DNA from: Mucor racemosus
Lineage: Eukaryota > Mucoromycota > Mucoromycetes > Mucorales > Mucoraceae
Length of the DNA stretch: 64,000 bases
Assembly: GCA_027405735.1 (NCBI GenBank)
Contig: JAPEHQ010000021.1
Span: 434,001-498,000 of the forward strand
Reading direction: 5' to 3'
Position numbers and translations under genes: made by a program. The notes under the pieces are model-generated. The model was not told the origin of the DNA. It saw nothing but the letters and a program-made list of their open reading frames with translations, and did not search any database. Shown piece by piece: positions 1 through 10,796 of the stretch. Positions within the stretch are counted from its first letter, which is position 1, and each line of letters starts with the position of its first letter.

Positions 1-1077
1 CGTATTCAAGACTTTGCTACAACCATTGAAAAAGCTCTTATTGATGCGGATACAGGCAACAGTAATAGCAGAAATAGTAGCCCAAAGATTCATGTATTGT
101 CACCTATTATTCCTCGAACAACAACAACAACAACAACATTAAATCAAAACAATATAGCATCTATGCCAATTGATCCTTATTCTAATGTGGATGATCGCTG
201 GCCAGCGAGAGCAAATAATAACAATGGATTAATACCTTACGGTCTTGTATCGCCAACATCAAGTACTGCTTCAGCACCTTTAGAAAAATCTGCCATGTCT
301 CGAGATGAAGATATCGCTCGCCCACAATCTTCATTATCACAAATTAGCAATGTGTACAGCCATTTATCGGCACCAAATACATCTACTACCTCTATGGCAA
401 CATCGACACCCCTTATGGACGCTTATTCTCGTTCTGAATCATTTAACATTCCTTCTACAAGTTCATCTACACCAACAGCATGGAAATCGCCTGCTATATC
501 TTCCAACAATAAACATTATGATCGCTCTTCATCACAACAGCCACAAAATCAAGAGGAACAACAAATGGAAATGTATTCAAATATTTGGTCAAGAACATCA
601 TTAGAAAATAGTTTGCAACAATTTTCATCTGATCATCTCGATAATTCATTCATTAATTCAACTAGACAGCAAATTAGACAAGAAAAGCAAGAAAAACAAC
701 ATTATAACACATTAACAACACCAGTACCTTCTGCTGCTGTGCCATCTAATAGTTTCAATGCTGCTGCTACATCTGCCAATAATACATCTGGAAATAATCA
801 AATGAGTGCAGATTCAGAATTATATTCCTTGTGGGATCAACAAGCACATAAAAACACAACAACACAACAGCAAAGCACACTAATTACTCCTCAACCTCAA
901 ACAACAGGACGTTATGGTTTAGGTGTTTATGCCTCTGCTCAACAACATCATACAGATGTTATTCGTCAACATATGCCAAATTTAAAATCAAATAGTTCTA
1001 ATAGACCGGTTCTATTGAATCATCATGGTCAAGTGGTTGTTGCTGGTGCAACTCAAAATAACCATTCCGTACCTTAA
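1..1077 (+). CDS. 3' end of a Ser/Thr/Asn/Gln-rich low-complexity protein (partial)
   Basis: The reading frame is open from the first base of the window, so the true start lies upstream; an ATG-less start at 97 is only an artefact of frame calling. The visible part is about 358 residues. It begins with a charged, helix-like stretch (RIQDFATTIEKALIDADTG), followed by disordered sequence rich in Ser, Thr, Asn and Gln with a run of seven Thr and no recognisable domain. The protein ends HNHSVP-like, with TAA at 1075-1077. AATAAA-like A-rich sequence and a T-rich 3' flank follow. The tail resembles the disordered C-termini of fungal RNA-binding or regulatory proteins, but no family can be assigned without the missing N-terminal part. 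Single exon as far as visible. Confidence 0.75.
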   Translation, partial: RIQDFATTIEKALIDADTGNSNSRNSSPKIHVLSPIIPRTTTTTTTLNQNNIASMPIDPYSNVDDRWPARANNNNGLIPYGLVSPTSSTASAPLEKSAMSRDEDIARPQSSLSQISNVYSHLSAPNTSTTSMATSTPLMDAYSRSESFNIPSTSSSTPTAWKSPAISSNNKHYDRSSSQQPQNQEEQQMEMYSNIWSRTSLENSLQQFSSDHLDNSFINSTRQQIRQEKQEKQHYNTLTTPVPSAAVPSNSFNAAATSANNTSGNNQMSADSELYSLWDQQAHKNTTTQQQSTLITPQPQTTGRYGLGVYASAQQHHTDVIRQHMPNLKSNSSNRPVLLNHHGQVVVAGATQNNHSVP

Positions 1078-2976
1078 ATCCGTCCTCTTTTTTATTTTTG
1101 TTTTGTAAATAGTTATCCATTTATATGAATTTTTTATGTAAAATTAAGTTATGTTTGTACAATATATGTAAAAGTTATAAAATATTTATTTCCAAAAATG
1201 CAAGAGGCTCTTCTATATAGTATGCACAGTGAATTGCACAATTAAAAATGCACAGACCATCTCTTCAATTGGCAACTATTGGAGGTATGGTGATAATCAG
1301 TAGTTGTTGCTGTGCTGAGTTTTATAGCGAACTAATTAAGCTTCAGATATCAATTACATGTTTTTATAGGGTTATATAGACTTTTTTAGACGGCAAGAGC
1401 ATGATTTCAAGATGTATTAATTACAACTTACTTCATATTAGCGCACTTTTACTTTTCTTTTTTGGAAAGAAATAGGAAAACTTGACGTTTTTAACACTAT
1501 CTTCAAAAGGTATATAAAATTTAAATAATCGTCGGCTCCTAAATTTGGGAACGACGATGATCAACAATCTGTTCCTGAGCCATCCATTTTCTTGTCTTTT
1601 CGCTAGTTTCTCTACAAAATGTGTATATATTATTGCTAGCAGTTAATTTGTATCTATAAAGAACTTATGGCACGTATAATGGTGTGCTTTTTTTTAGCAA
1701 ATGCTTACTAAATTTTTCCCACAATATCGAGTAATACAAATATGTTTCTTCATGCAAAATCCGATCGTAAGAATTTCATCGAGATTTGCCTATGATTACC
1801 TTGCCGAAAGGGATAAATGTCACTCAATTTTCATAACTCGATAGAATTTGAGGTAACATTATAGTAAACTATATAATGGGTGTAATGATTCCAGCCAATT
1901 CCAAGATAAAGAAACTGGCCAAAACCATGAAAAACAAGACTCGAGATTCTTAAATTTTGAGTATTTTAGATGATTAAATACAGAATTAAAATATTTTTAT
2001 ATAGAAATACGAAAATTTATTGATTGTTGGACATTTATTTCGTAGCTTGACATGATATACTATTGTTTTTATCTTGAAATAGCTTTTAAAACGGCTCTAT
2101 CTGATGTCTAATGCTTGTATCACCACAGTCAACAAGTAGCGGTGGTAAGATTATGACATGCATTTATACATGTATGACCTGTTCGAACACGACAAAATTC
2201 ATCAGGGATATGCGCATGAAACGAACATATTGTTGAGATGATGTCAGAATTTACTAATTACTTTTTAGGATTGAACTACTTTATACGTATGGAAAATCGA
2301 TGGGAAACGTCAAATGCATAACTACTGCATATGACATGCATGGTCGCACCTGTGAAGTTTTGAAAGAGTACAAAATGCAACATGGTAATAGCTTTTTATC
2401 ATTCGTATGTAAACTTCAATTGTTCTATCATTATAAGGAACTATTTAAAGTATTACAAGATTCCTCAAGTTCCCGGACCACACCATTTTTATTGTTCTAT
2501 TTGATCCAATAGATGCTGGATACTGAATAGAAACTCCCCTGTAGAGATATTCATAGAATGGCAACTACTATATACAAAGACCACTGTCTTGATATCTGAT
2601 AAATGTATATAGATTATATATATATCTAATATAAATATATATTTTATGCTTAATTAATTAAATTAAATCCAATTGAGTGCCTATTTCTGATACTGTGAAC
2701 GGGCCCCTTTTTTCTCCCTTTTACTCCTTGAAACAGCTAAAAGATCATGAGATTTATTTCCATATTATGATGATGATGGCGAAAGGGAAACTGGACTTTA
2801 ACTCTAAGTATAATAATAATTGCGGGGTGGACAGCACGCATCTCCATAGAAGATACAACTAATTTCAATCATGATATCTATTGGATGCGCTATTAAATAT
2901 AAGAAAATCTTTTTTGCTATAAATTATTTACTAGATTTTCAACGTATTCAATTATCCCTTTCTGCTCTCTTATGTA
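1078..2976. other. AT-rich intergenic stretch, no supported gene
   Basis: About 1.9 kb between the partial gene at the left edge and the 429-residue gene. The longest frames (70 codons at 2300-2512, 61 codons at 2677-2862) have no recognisable motif or splice partners. A TATATATATCTAATATAAATATATA tract lies near 2620-2645 and may belong to the promoter of the downstream gene. No similarity to the other repeats of this window was seen. Confidence 0.5.
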
Positions 2977-4266
2977 ATGAATAATCATAATAATAAGCTA
3001 TCATTTTCAACGGCTTCATTTTATACATCTTTCCTGCCGAATAAAGACAATATATCGTTTGGAAATCATCGCCAATTTCTCCAAAGTCCACTTTGGCAAC
3101 CAATTTCAAACATACATAAACCAATTGATAATAAATCAGATAAAAAAAAGCATCAATTAAGTGCTGCTGCAAAGAATACTTTACACCAAGCCATCTACAT
3201 TTTACCAAAATCACCATCTCATGTATCTATTTATCTTCAACTTCCTAAATTCCGCTCTCTTTCTGTATTAATGAGATGTGGCCATGTATCTCAACTGGTT
3301 GAGAATTGGCTTTGCAATCCTATGGAACAATTAAAACGAAATACGGAGAAAAACCAGCAATATACAATGAATCATGAACAACACCATCGTCGTCGTAGTT
3401 CATCCTCACCGTTATGTATAATGTCATCATCATCATCAACAACAACAACTAATGAAGCCGGCCCTTTATCCGTTGTAAATCATAAAAATGCATTAATACC
3501 TTCATATCGTAAATATGATGATATATCTTTATCTTCTGTTTTTGTTCATTTTCAAATATCTCATGAAAAACAGGAGCAAATGAAGATTCGATATGCCAAT
3601 GTGCCATGTCTATTCACTGTAGTATGTGTTACATATAATTGCGGAACTGTTTCGTTATCCGTAAATCAAATTGACTCGCTGGACTTTTTGCTATCGCCAA
3701 ATACTATGAATCCATTTTTAGTGCAATGCGATTTAGTTCCACAACATCCCGTTACCGTGCATCAATTAGTACCCTCATCTAGTTCCGTATATCATCAGCA
3801 ACTTCAAATTTGTGATTTCGAAAGCAATTTGCCACAACATGAAGAAGAGTCAAAAGTAGCTCAAATGGATAGTCATGAATTATATGATTGCACTATTTCT
3901 AAAACTGAGCCATGGATCAAAGAACTGCATGCAGCAGCACCGATTATAGAAAAAGAAGATTTAAGTGATCAAAAGGCCATGGAGCAGGCACCTGTAGTTG
4001 AACTATTGCATTACAAAGAAACATTATTATATCAACAAGAAGACGATGATGAAGAGTCAGGAATGTTTACTTCTGATGAAGATTTCTCATTGATTGATGA
4101 AGATGATATGACAGAATATGACGATAACTATCATTATTTCAAAGCTAAAGCAGCATTACTTGAATTAGTGCAGGACACTTTAAGATATATTCAATCAAAT
4201 GGTGGAGCATTAACTGATGAATTAAATAATTTAAAGCCTAAATTATATGATTATTGCTCAATGTAA
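2977..4266 (+). CDS. Hypothetical protein, 429 aa, acidic C-terminal part
   Basis: Single open exon of 430 codons with a plain ATG start (after CTCTTATGTA). The N-terminal third is basic and polar. The middle has a short hydrophobic, possibly folded segment around residues 60-115 (SPSHVSIYLQLPKFRSLSVL). Residues about 190-260 look folded as well (LSSVFVHFQISHEKQEQ, then a VPCLFTVVCVTYNCGTVSLS beta-like stretch). From about residue 290 the sequence is acidic (EDDDEESG, DEDFSLIDEDD) and ends in a predicted helix (AKAALLELVQDTLRYIQSNGG). I do not recognise the family; it may be lineage-specific. It is tail-to-tail with the phosphatase gene, the two stop codons being only 17 bases apart, and AATAAA at 4270-4275 could serve polyadenylation. 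Confidence 0.7.
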   Translation: MNNHNNKLSFSTASFYTSFLPNKDNISFGNHRQFLQSPLWQPISNIHKPIDNKSDKKKHQLSAAAKNTLHQAIYILPKSPSHVSIYLQLPKFRSLSVLMRCGHVSQLVENWLCNPMEQLKRNTEKNQQYTMNHEQHHRRRSSSSPLCIMSSSSSTTTTNEAGPLSVVNHKNALIPSYRKYDDISLSSVFVHFQISHEKQEQMKIRYANVPCLFTVVCVTYNCGTVSLSVNQIDSLDFLLSPNTMNPFLVQCDLVPQHPVTVHQLVPSSSSVYHQQLQICDFESNLPQHEEESKVAQMDSHELYDCTISKTEPWIKELHAAAPIIEKEDLSDQKAMEQAPVVELLHYKETLLYQQEDDDEESGMFTSDEDFSLIDEDDMTEYDDNYHYFKAKAALLELVQDTLRYIQSNGGALTDELNNLKPKLYDYCSM

Positions 4267-4283
4267 ATAACAATAAAAAACTT

Positions 4284-5491
4284 CTATTTATTTTCAACGC
4301 AAATAACATTTCTAACACGATCGCGAAGCCTTTTACCAAAGCCAATTGAATCCAAATAGTTATCAATGGATCCGTATTCCTTATTCAAGAAGTCTAATAA
4401 ATCTCTCATATTTTGAGGGGGTGCTTGTGCAAAATCTTCGGATAAACCAGATCGTCGAACTTCTTCAAGCATTTCATCATAAATAGGTGCTAATTCCTTT
4501 TGAGTTTTGGCATAATCATTGACAATAATATCTTGAGGTACACCAGCAATCGAAAGAATCAAAGCAGATACCATACCAGTTCTGTCTTTACCTTGAGTGC
4601 AATGAATTTCAATGGGATAGTTTTGAGGGTCGGCAAATACCATCAATGCTTCACGAATTTCGGCTTTGCAGTAGGTGGCAAATTCCCTGTACATCTTGTT
4701 CACACCCATTGGTGTCAATACCTTTTGTCCAATAATATAAGCTGCCTTTTTACGTTGACAAACTGCCATTAAATATATAATATATCTTTAATGAAATCAT
4801 TGATGTTAATTACAAGCAAATTTTGATAATTGTTCAACTTACATCTTCAAATGGAGAGAACATGATGCGAAAACACAATATCTTTGAAAGTTTTTTCCTG
4901 CAAAATCTATTCTAAACTTTTTTCTAACAAGTGTTCCATGACCAGTTGTATCAAAATTCTCTGAAGTTTTGGCTTTTAAGGAGGTGGGATCGTCAACTAA
5001 AGCTGAAGCATCCAACTAAATACAATGTTAGAACCTTGAAATCCGCGTAAATAAATATATGTATATATATATATACTTTACACTTTCAAGGGCGCTGGTA
5101 GGAAAGCTTTTATCAATAGGCAAGCCTTCTCGTCCTTCCATACTAAAGTATTTGGTAATGCTAAATGTCAAAAATTACTGAATTTCGTCATGTTTCAACT
5201 TACCCAGTACGTAAGTCAAGGATGGTATTAATGTTATGAGCTTGAATAAAGGCATCTACATCTTCTTGACTCATATTATCCAAAGTAGCAGACCTGAATA
5301 TCAAGCCTTCTTTGACATATCTAATAAAACTCGTTGAATAACGCTATACTCGACTTTTCATTATGTAAAATTTACTTTTTTTTCTCGGCATTATCCGCAG
5401 AAGAAATACCTAAATCTCGAAAATTCAATACACCGAAACTTCCTTCTTTTTTATTTCTGTACGCATGTCCCAAGGTCTTTTCTTCAGACAT
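4284..5491 (-). CDS. Tyrosine/serine protein phosphatase, IphP/Y_phosphatase3 family, 5 exons, 322 aa
   Basis: Exons (minus strand): 5491-5376, 5320-5204, 5142-5082, 5015-4843, 4785-4284; all introns are GT-AG and the sum is 969 nt. The protein begins MSEEKTLGHAYRNKKEG and carries the family hallmark NFRDLG at about residue 23, then LIFRSATLDNMSQEDVDAF and ILDLRTG. The catalytic P-loop HCTQGKDRTG is the Cys-X5-Arg signature, with C218 and R224; the family removes phosphate from Tyr/Ser or lipid substrates through a cysteinyl-phosphate intermediate. The C-terminal half is helical, as in the family. Exon 4 to exon 5 (through KMYIIYLMAVCQRKK-like sequence, acceptor at 4786) is the junction I am least sure of; translation from the internal ATG at 4769 would give only the C-terminal 161 residues. 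No signal peptide; probably cytosolic. Confidence 0.88.
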
Positions 5492-5683
5492 TATTAATTT
5501 ATAATTTATTTAAGCAAATTTGAAAAAAAAAGAATAATTACAATTTTTATCGTCCAACATGTAAGTTTATGTTTCTTCTATTCAAAGTCAGTCTTTCTTA
5601 TTTTTGCCTGAAATAGAACGAAAAACCCACGCAATATGACAGACTAGTCCTTTTCAAGCTTCAAAAAGAGAGTGGAAAGAATA

Positions 5684-5895
5684 ATGACCAAATCATTATT
5701 AGGTCATCCATTGATACCCAATTATTTCCAGAGAGAAATCTCCAGGGCTGATCTAAATGATCTTCCCACTGACATTTGGCATGAGATCGTTTTCTTGTTG
5801 GTATTCTACTATTAAATAACATTGCCGTACTACATAAAATCGCAACACACATAAATAATTTTCATGCAGCTGAGAATACACTTAATTGAGATAAC
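5684..5895 (+). pseudogene. F-box protein fragment, frameshifted
   Basis: An ATG at 5684 opens 43 codons (MTKSLLGHPLIPNYFQREI..) that contain an F-box core, DLPTDIWHEIVFLL, then stop at 5813-5815. A one-base shift near the end of this stretch (about 5797) restores a second frame reading GILLLNNIAVLHKIATHIN through to a stop near 5893, which would continue an F-box helix bundle. F-box proteins are substrate adaptors of SCF ubiquitin ligases. No further domain follows and family A repeat sequence begins about 200 bases downstream, so this is best read as a broken or truncated gene copy rather than a working gene. A short first exon of a spliced gene is a weaker alternative. Confidence 0.45.
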
Positions 5896-6089
5896 TTATA
5901 AATTAGCGCTGCTTCGGTTAAACATTATCAATATTTTTGTTTAAACAACCACTATTTAAGGTGCTGGGTTACTTTGCTCCGTTGTGCTGAATATTTATTT
6001 ATAGGAGTGTCGTTCTATATTTTAGACTAGCTTTGAAATACAAAGCAACCTCCATATTAATGTTAAGATTGCATTTACTTCAAAATCAG

Positions 6090-7310
6090 AACATGCCCTT
6101 TTTTTTTATAACTAACCTCATACTAAACACTTTACACTTTTTAGGATATACCTTAGACTTTTCTAAATAAATATGAATTGATCGCATTACGCTACCTACT
6201 CCAAAATTTATTTTATATTTCACCAAAGGCTGAAATTCATTGTTTTTCTCCTTAAAAACTAGGTCTCTCTTTTCATCCCTGCTCTACTTTTTTTTTCACT
6301 AAACAACATCAAGAAAAAATTATATGCAAACGTACCCAAGATGTTCAACTTTAATATAAAAACAAGTATCCGGGAATATCCTATTTTTTGTAGTTGGTAT
6401 AATTTTTTTTGTGCTAATGTTTCAGATTCTTACACGTATTTCACTGATAAAAATGAAAAACTTTGAGCCTTTATATCTCTACAAAACATTAAGCTATACT
6501 AATAACTTTTAATAATAAAATTTACTTGTTTTAAAGCACTCTATAATATGTTGCAGTATAAAAAAATTCTGGGCACTTTTATTTTTTTTTTTATTTTTTT
6601 GACTTTTTTGTAGCAGATTTGAAAATATCATTATATTGCGCAGTATCTTTTTTTTTCATTCATATCATAGATCTCGTTGAGCTCTACCGGATGCAATTTA
6701 GCTCTTTTTAAAATATTAATTTTTCGTAGAGATATCTTCAAAAATGTATACACCGAAATATCCTCGCTTCTAGCTTCAATTTTTCCTTTGTATACCCTTA
6801 TCCCAAATTCTGAATTTGAAAAAAAATCGACAAAACCTTTGTTTTCTCTACAAAAAATGCAGCTAAAAGGTTCATAAACAGCTCAATCGATAGATAATTT
6901 TGTTGTACATTATTTTAAAAAATTATGTTTGAAGCATACTTATAAAAAGTGGTGTGTATCTTTAAAAAACCTTTACAACTTCAATTGTATTTTGCGCAAA
7001 ATTTTACGTGAAACATTTTTTTAAATTTTTTATAGACGGATGCAAAATTTAAAACTATACAAAAAACATTTAGTACGCTAGTTCAACTTATTTTGCAGTT
7101 CATGAACTATTAAACAATGTTGTTTTTTCGATCATTTTTCAATTATTTTTCATTCGGTTTGTCAGGTCAATTTTGAAGCTCAGTATTATAGTTTTTAAGT
7201 TGTAATGTAAACCATATCTCGACTATCTCGACTAAAAATCAATATTTTTTGTTGAAATAAAAAATGCGGAGTAGCTGTTAGTTGGATATATCTTATGAAT
7301 ACAGAAAATT
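6090..7310 (-). repeat. Family A repeat, copy A1
   Basis: This stretch is recognisably the same as sequences at about 21430-22490 (opposite orientation), 32523-33920, 43478-45085 and 62165-64000. Shared landmarks include GTATCCGG(G/A)AATATCC, CACGTATTTCACTG, GAGCTCAACGAG-type sequence and the terminal AAAAATCAATATTTTTTG. Strand is given as minus because the best-preserved protein-like frame in several copies runs antisense to this copy. No terminal repeats or target-site duplications could be fixed. Divergence between copies is moderate, suggesting an old family. Confidence 0.75.
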
Positions 7311-7732
7311 AACAGTGTGTTGAACTAGGTAGTATTTTCCCACGTAATAAATTAAAAGCCATCTCATTTGAAACCATGCCATGCAATTTAAATAAGATGT
7401 TATTATACATATAAACCATTAATAGCCAAGGGTATTCTAATGTATCAAAGATATCAACGGTATTCATAATGTGCTGTATTATAAATAAAAAAGCCTGAAA
7501 GTTTTATGTGAATCAAACAGAATAAGTCAATACTATTCTGTACGCATGATTGACAACCGGGATTTTCAAAAAACAAATTTAGGAGCCGTTCTTAACCATG
7601 TTAGTCAAGAACTCAACAACCCAACAATATATTCAAAATTGCGGAATAACTGCCAGCAGATGAATATCCATAACCAAATAATATAAATAGAAAAGTAGAA
7701 ATAAAATTTATTGGAGATTATACAGTGAGTCG
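7311..7732. other. Intergenic AT-rich sequence
   Basis: About 420 bases between family A copy A1 and the first Tc1-like element. No gene, RNA or repeat recognised; the TA at 7731-7732 is the left target-site copy of the transposon. Confidence 0.5.
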
Positions 7733-9358
7733 CAAAACCCTTTCAATAATTTGGAAATTTGAATGAAAATAACCATAACTTTCTCAGTTTCAATCGGAGA
7801 TACACTAAATTTCTATTTTAAATAATTCAAACGTTTTTAAATTATTTTCAAAAAGTCCGATTTAATTAATTAAAGTTCCGCAAAAACTATGCAAGTTTAA
7901 AAAAAGGTACATCATTGAAAGGGTTTTGCAAGCACAGGCTTAAAATTACAATTTTGTAACCCCTAACTTGTACATTAACGCTGGATATCTTATAAAACAG
8001 AGAAATATGCGGAAAATATATGAGATGTTTTTCAACTTTTACCCTGCCTTTTTCACTAGCAGTTTCAAGCAAAATCATCAAGATGAAAACTGTATCGGAT
8101 GCCAAACGTAATGACGTTATCTCTCTGTTAAATTCAGGCCATAACGTATCGAAAATTGCTCGTCATGTAGCTGTTAGTCAAGCCACAGTATGTCGTATTA
8201 AAAAAAAGGCCTGTCCTGACCGAGAAAAACTTAAAGGAGACCGACCATCTAAGCTGACTACTGCGGATATGAGATATTGTGTCCATAAAATCACCAAAGG
8301 TGGCTTGGATAATGCGTTACAAGCCAAAAAAGAGCTTCATCGTAATGTACACGTTAATGGCAGTGCGAATACTGTACTAGGGCTCTTCGGGATAGTGGTT
8401 TAGGCGCATTACCTAAGATAAAAAAGCCAGAAATTAGTGATGAAAATGCAAAGGATCGCCTCCGCTGATGTAAAAACAGAATTGATTGGACTTTGGATGA
8501 CTGAAACCGTGTTATATCTACTGATGAGGCTAGAATTAATTGTTTTAACTCGGATGATCGAATTTGGTGCTGGAAAAGAGACAGCGAGGAGATAAAACCT
8601 AAGCATACCAAAAAACAAGAAAAATGGAGATGGTCGTATCATGATTTGGAGCTCTATTTCTTGGTCTGGTGTCGTTTGGTTGTCCAAGGTCGAAGATAAT
8701 ATGAACTCCAACCCATACAGAACTATTATTGATGATGATGTGGAGAAATCCATTGACGATATGTGTCAAAAATTGAAGTTGCGTCGTAATTAGGTTATCC
8801 TTCAACAAGACAACGATTCTAAGCACACCTCTAATTTAATGAAAGAAGACTTCAAAACAAAAAAATATGAAGTAATGTCATGGCCAGCGCAATTTCCAGA
8901 CCTTAATCCCATTGAAAATATGTGGAGGTTATTGAAAATCCGCCTAAACGAATACGATACATCCCCAAAAGGGATGAATGATATTTGGGACAGAACTCAA
9001 GAGATTTGGTATGACAACATAACAGTTGGGCAATATCAAAAAGTTATTTCGAGTATGCCTCATCGTGTAAAAGCTTGTATTAAAGCAAAAGGTTATGGTA
9101 TTGATTATTGACTGCATTTAAATAAGCTTCAATTTTTTTTTGATAATGCGTGCAAAACCCTTTCAATGATGTACCTTTTTTTAAACTTGCATAGTTTTTT
9201 CGGAGCTTTAATTAATTAGATCGGACTTTTTGAAAATAATTTAAAAACGTTTGAATTATTTAAAATAGAAATTTAGTGTATCTCCGATTGAAACTGAGAA
9301 AGTTATGGTTATTTTCATTCAAATTTCCAAATCATTGAAAGGGTTTTGCGACTCACTG
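7733..9358 (+). mobile_element. Tc1/mariner-type transposon M1, inactivated
   Basis: The element begins CAGTGAGTCGCAAAACCC and ends with the exact inverse. It is flanked by TA on both sides (7731-7732 and 9359-9360), the target duplication of Tc1/mariner elements. The terminal inverted repeats are long, about 210 bases (7733-7940 and 9148-9358). Each contains an inner copy of the GCAAAACCCTTTCAAT motif in inverted orientation to the outer one. It encloses a dead transposase gene. Nearly identical to M2 at 18860-20495 and clearly related to the intact M3 at 34528-36166. Confidence 0.95.
8083..9111 (+). pseudogene. Tc1-like transposase pseudogene (M1)
   Basis: ATG at 8083 opens MKTVSDAKRNDVISLLNSGH with an N-terminal helix-turn-helix (SKIARHVAVSQATVCRI). 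Compared with the intact M3 transposase, one base is missing near 8379 (GTAC-TAGGG against GTACGTAGGG), which shifts the frame. Further lesions are TGG to TGA at 8466-8468, TGG to TGA at 8502-8504 and a Gln codon changed to TAG at 8791-8793. The C-terminal part with the catalytic Asp-Glu region (PAQFPDLNPIENMWRLLK) and the end GYGIDY are still readable at 8839-9111. It cannot make a full transposase. The same frameshift and the same three stops occur in M2. Confidence 0.93.
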
Positions 9359-9771
9359 TATTCATAATTTAATAAAGAAAGATTTAAACAGTATCTTTTT
9401 TAAGCTTTTTTCTATAAATTTTATCCATTTTTGCAGCATTTTTTACTGTTTCTATCACTTATTGATTTCATTACTGTAGTAAACTACATATACCAAGTTT
9501 GTTTAGTAATCTGGTTGATCTTAGTCAACATCTAAGATCTAGTAACTTTAAATCACAAAAACGTTAAAATGTCAAATTGTACCACTGGTACTTCCAAACT
9601 AGGAACTAAACTACAAATATCTTATTGCTGTATTATTAATAGAATTCGAAAATAGTATATATATCACAAAGGCTATGGTAATCCAGAAACCTTTGCTTTT
9701 ACTTTATATCTGAATAAATATCAAAGAGTTATAATTGTATTCGCAACGTTTTTTTTGTAGCAACTACTTAC
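9359..9771. other. Intergenic AT-rich sequence
   Basis: About 410 bases between the M1 transposon and the gag fragment; nothing recognisable apart from the right TA target copy at 9359-9360. Confidence 0.5.
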
Positions 9772-10398
9772 ATGTCCTCTGCAATCTCTAATACCTCTCC
9801 ATTGCCGTCTCCGAAACTAGGTTTCCCTTCTGGTCTACCTTTGGAAGAAGACATTGAAGTGATAGAAGATTTGCCTCATGCTGTCATAAATAAACTAAAG
9901 GACATGGAGATTTCTCATCCCCCTACTATTACTACTCTTCTTGATGATGAAGAAAATGCTGAAGAAATTGAGGCTACTGCACCTCTGCTATTAAAGGACA
10001 GTTTGGAAAAAATGTTGCAAAAAAAGGAAAAGACACAACAAGCCTACTTGGAAGTAATGAGTATGGACTCCGAAAAGGAAGCTGGCAAACTTAGGGATAA
10101 CTTATTAAACTTGGAAAAACATGTCAAGACCTTAACTGCTGGGATAAAAGCCACAAATACGTCTGGTCGTAAGATTTCGAAAAGGGATCCCCCGAAATTC
10201 CAACTGGAAGATCGTAAAGTAGAGCCCTTTTACAAGGAAGCCAGCTATAAGTCGGTTGACCATTTTCTCAGTGAATGTCATAGAACGGTAATTGTCATTA
10301 TAGTAAAAGTTTATTATTTGAATCACAAATTAAATGTCAATCTCGCGTACATACAATTGACATCCTGTACAACCAAATCAAAGTGTATTCAAAGATAG
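9772..10398 (+). pseudogene. Ty3/gypsy-type Gag N-terminal fragment
   Basis: A 208-codon frame starts MSSAISNTSPLPSPKLGFPS. It has an acidic segment (EEDIEVIEDLPHAV), a charged coiled-coil-like region around residues 80-135 (SLEKMLQKKEKTQQAYLEV..), and then PPKFQLEDRKVEPFYKEA..YKSVDHFLSECHRTV. The last segment has the look of the start of a retrotransposon Gag capsid region (a 'PxF..F....YxxxxxFL..F' pattern). After about 10290 the sequence turns into unrelated low-complexity translation, so the fragment is truncated. It would fit directly upstream of the Gag frame at 15978, which begins with the capsid continuation. Function as a host gene is unlikely. Confidence 0.5.
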
Positions 10399-10796
10399 AA
10401 CCAAGGAACTTGTTGATAAACAAGTCCATAAATTTTTTATCATGTTTATTAAACAAGTCCATAAATTTTTACATTCATGAAGAACCAATAACTTTGCCAT
10501 CTACCAATGTACATAACAACTCAACACATTTCATCAACCTTTCTAGATAATCATTGGTCAGTTACAATGATCCATTACTTTTAGATTTCCATTCCCTTTA
10601 GATTAGACAATTAATATAAATAGTAAAAGACTTTTATTAGCCATGAATATCTTTATCTTATCTTAAAAAGAATAAAACAACATCTTATATATTATTTATT
10701 ACGTGTTTTATTTTCGTTTTTTCACAGTGAATTTGAGAAAATTTTGTTCTCTTCAAGTCAAGATACTAATGACATTTGGAAGAAATACATTCCGTT
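10399..10796. other. Intergenic AT-rich sequence
   Basis: About 400 bases with a short direct repeat (AAACAAGTCCATAAATTTTT at about 10417 and 10450) and nothing else recognisable. Confidence 0.45.

Noticed and set aside
2300..2862. Small frames of 61-70 codons
   Set aside because: No motif, no splice partners and composition like the surrounding AT-rich DNA.
8354..8826. Minus-strand frames of 75-114 codons in M1 (and matching ones in M2)
   Set aside because: Antisense shadows of the transposase pseudogene.
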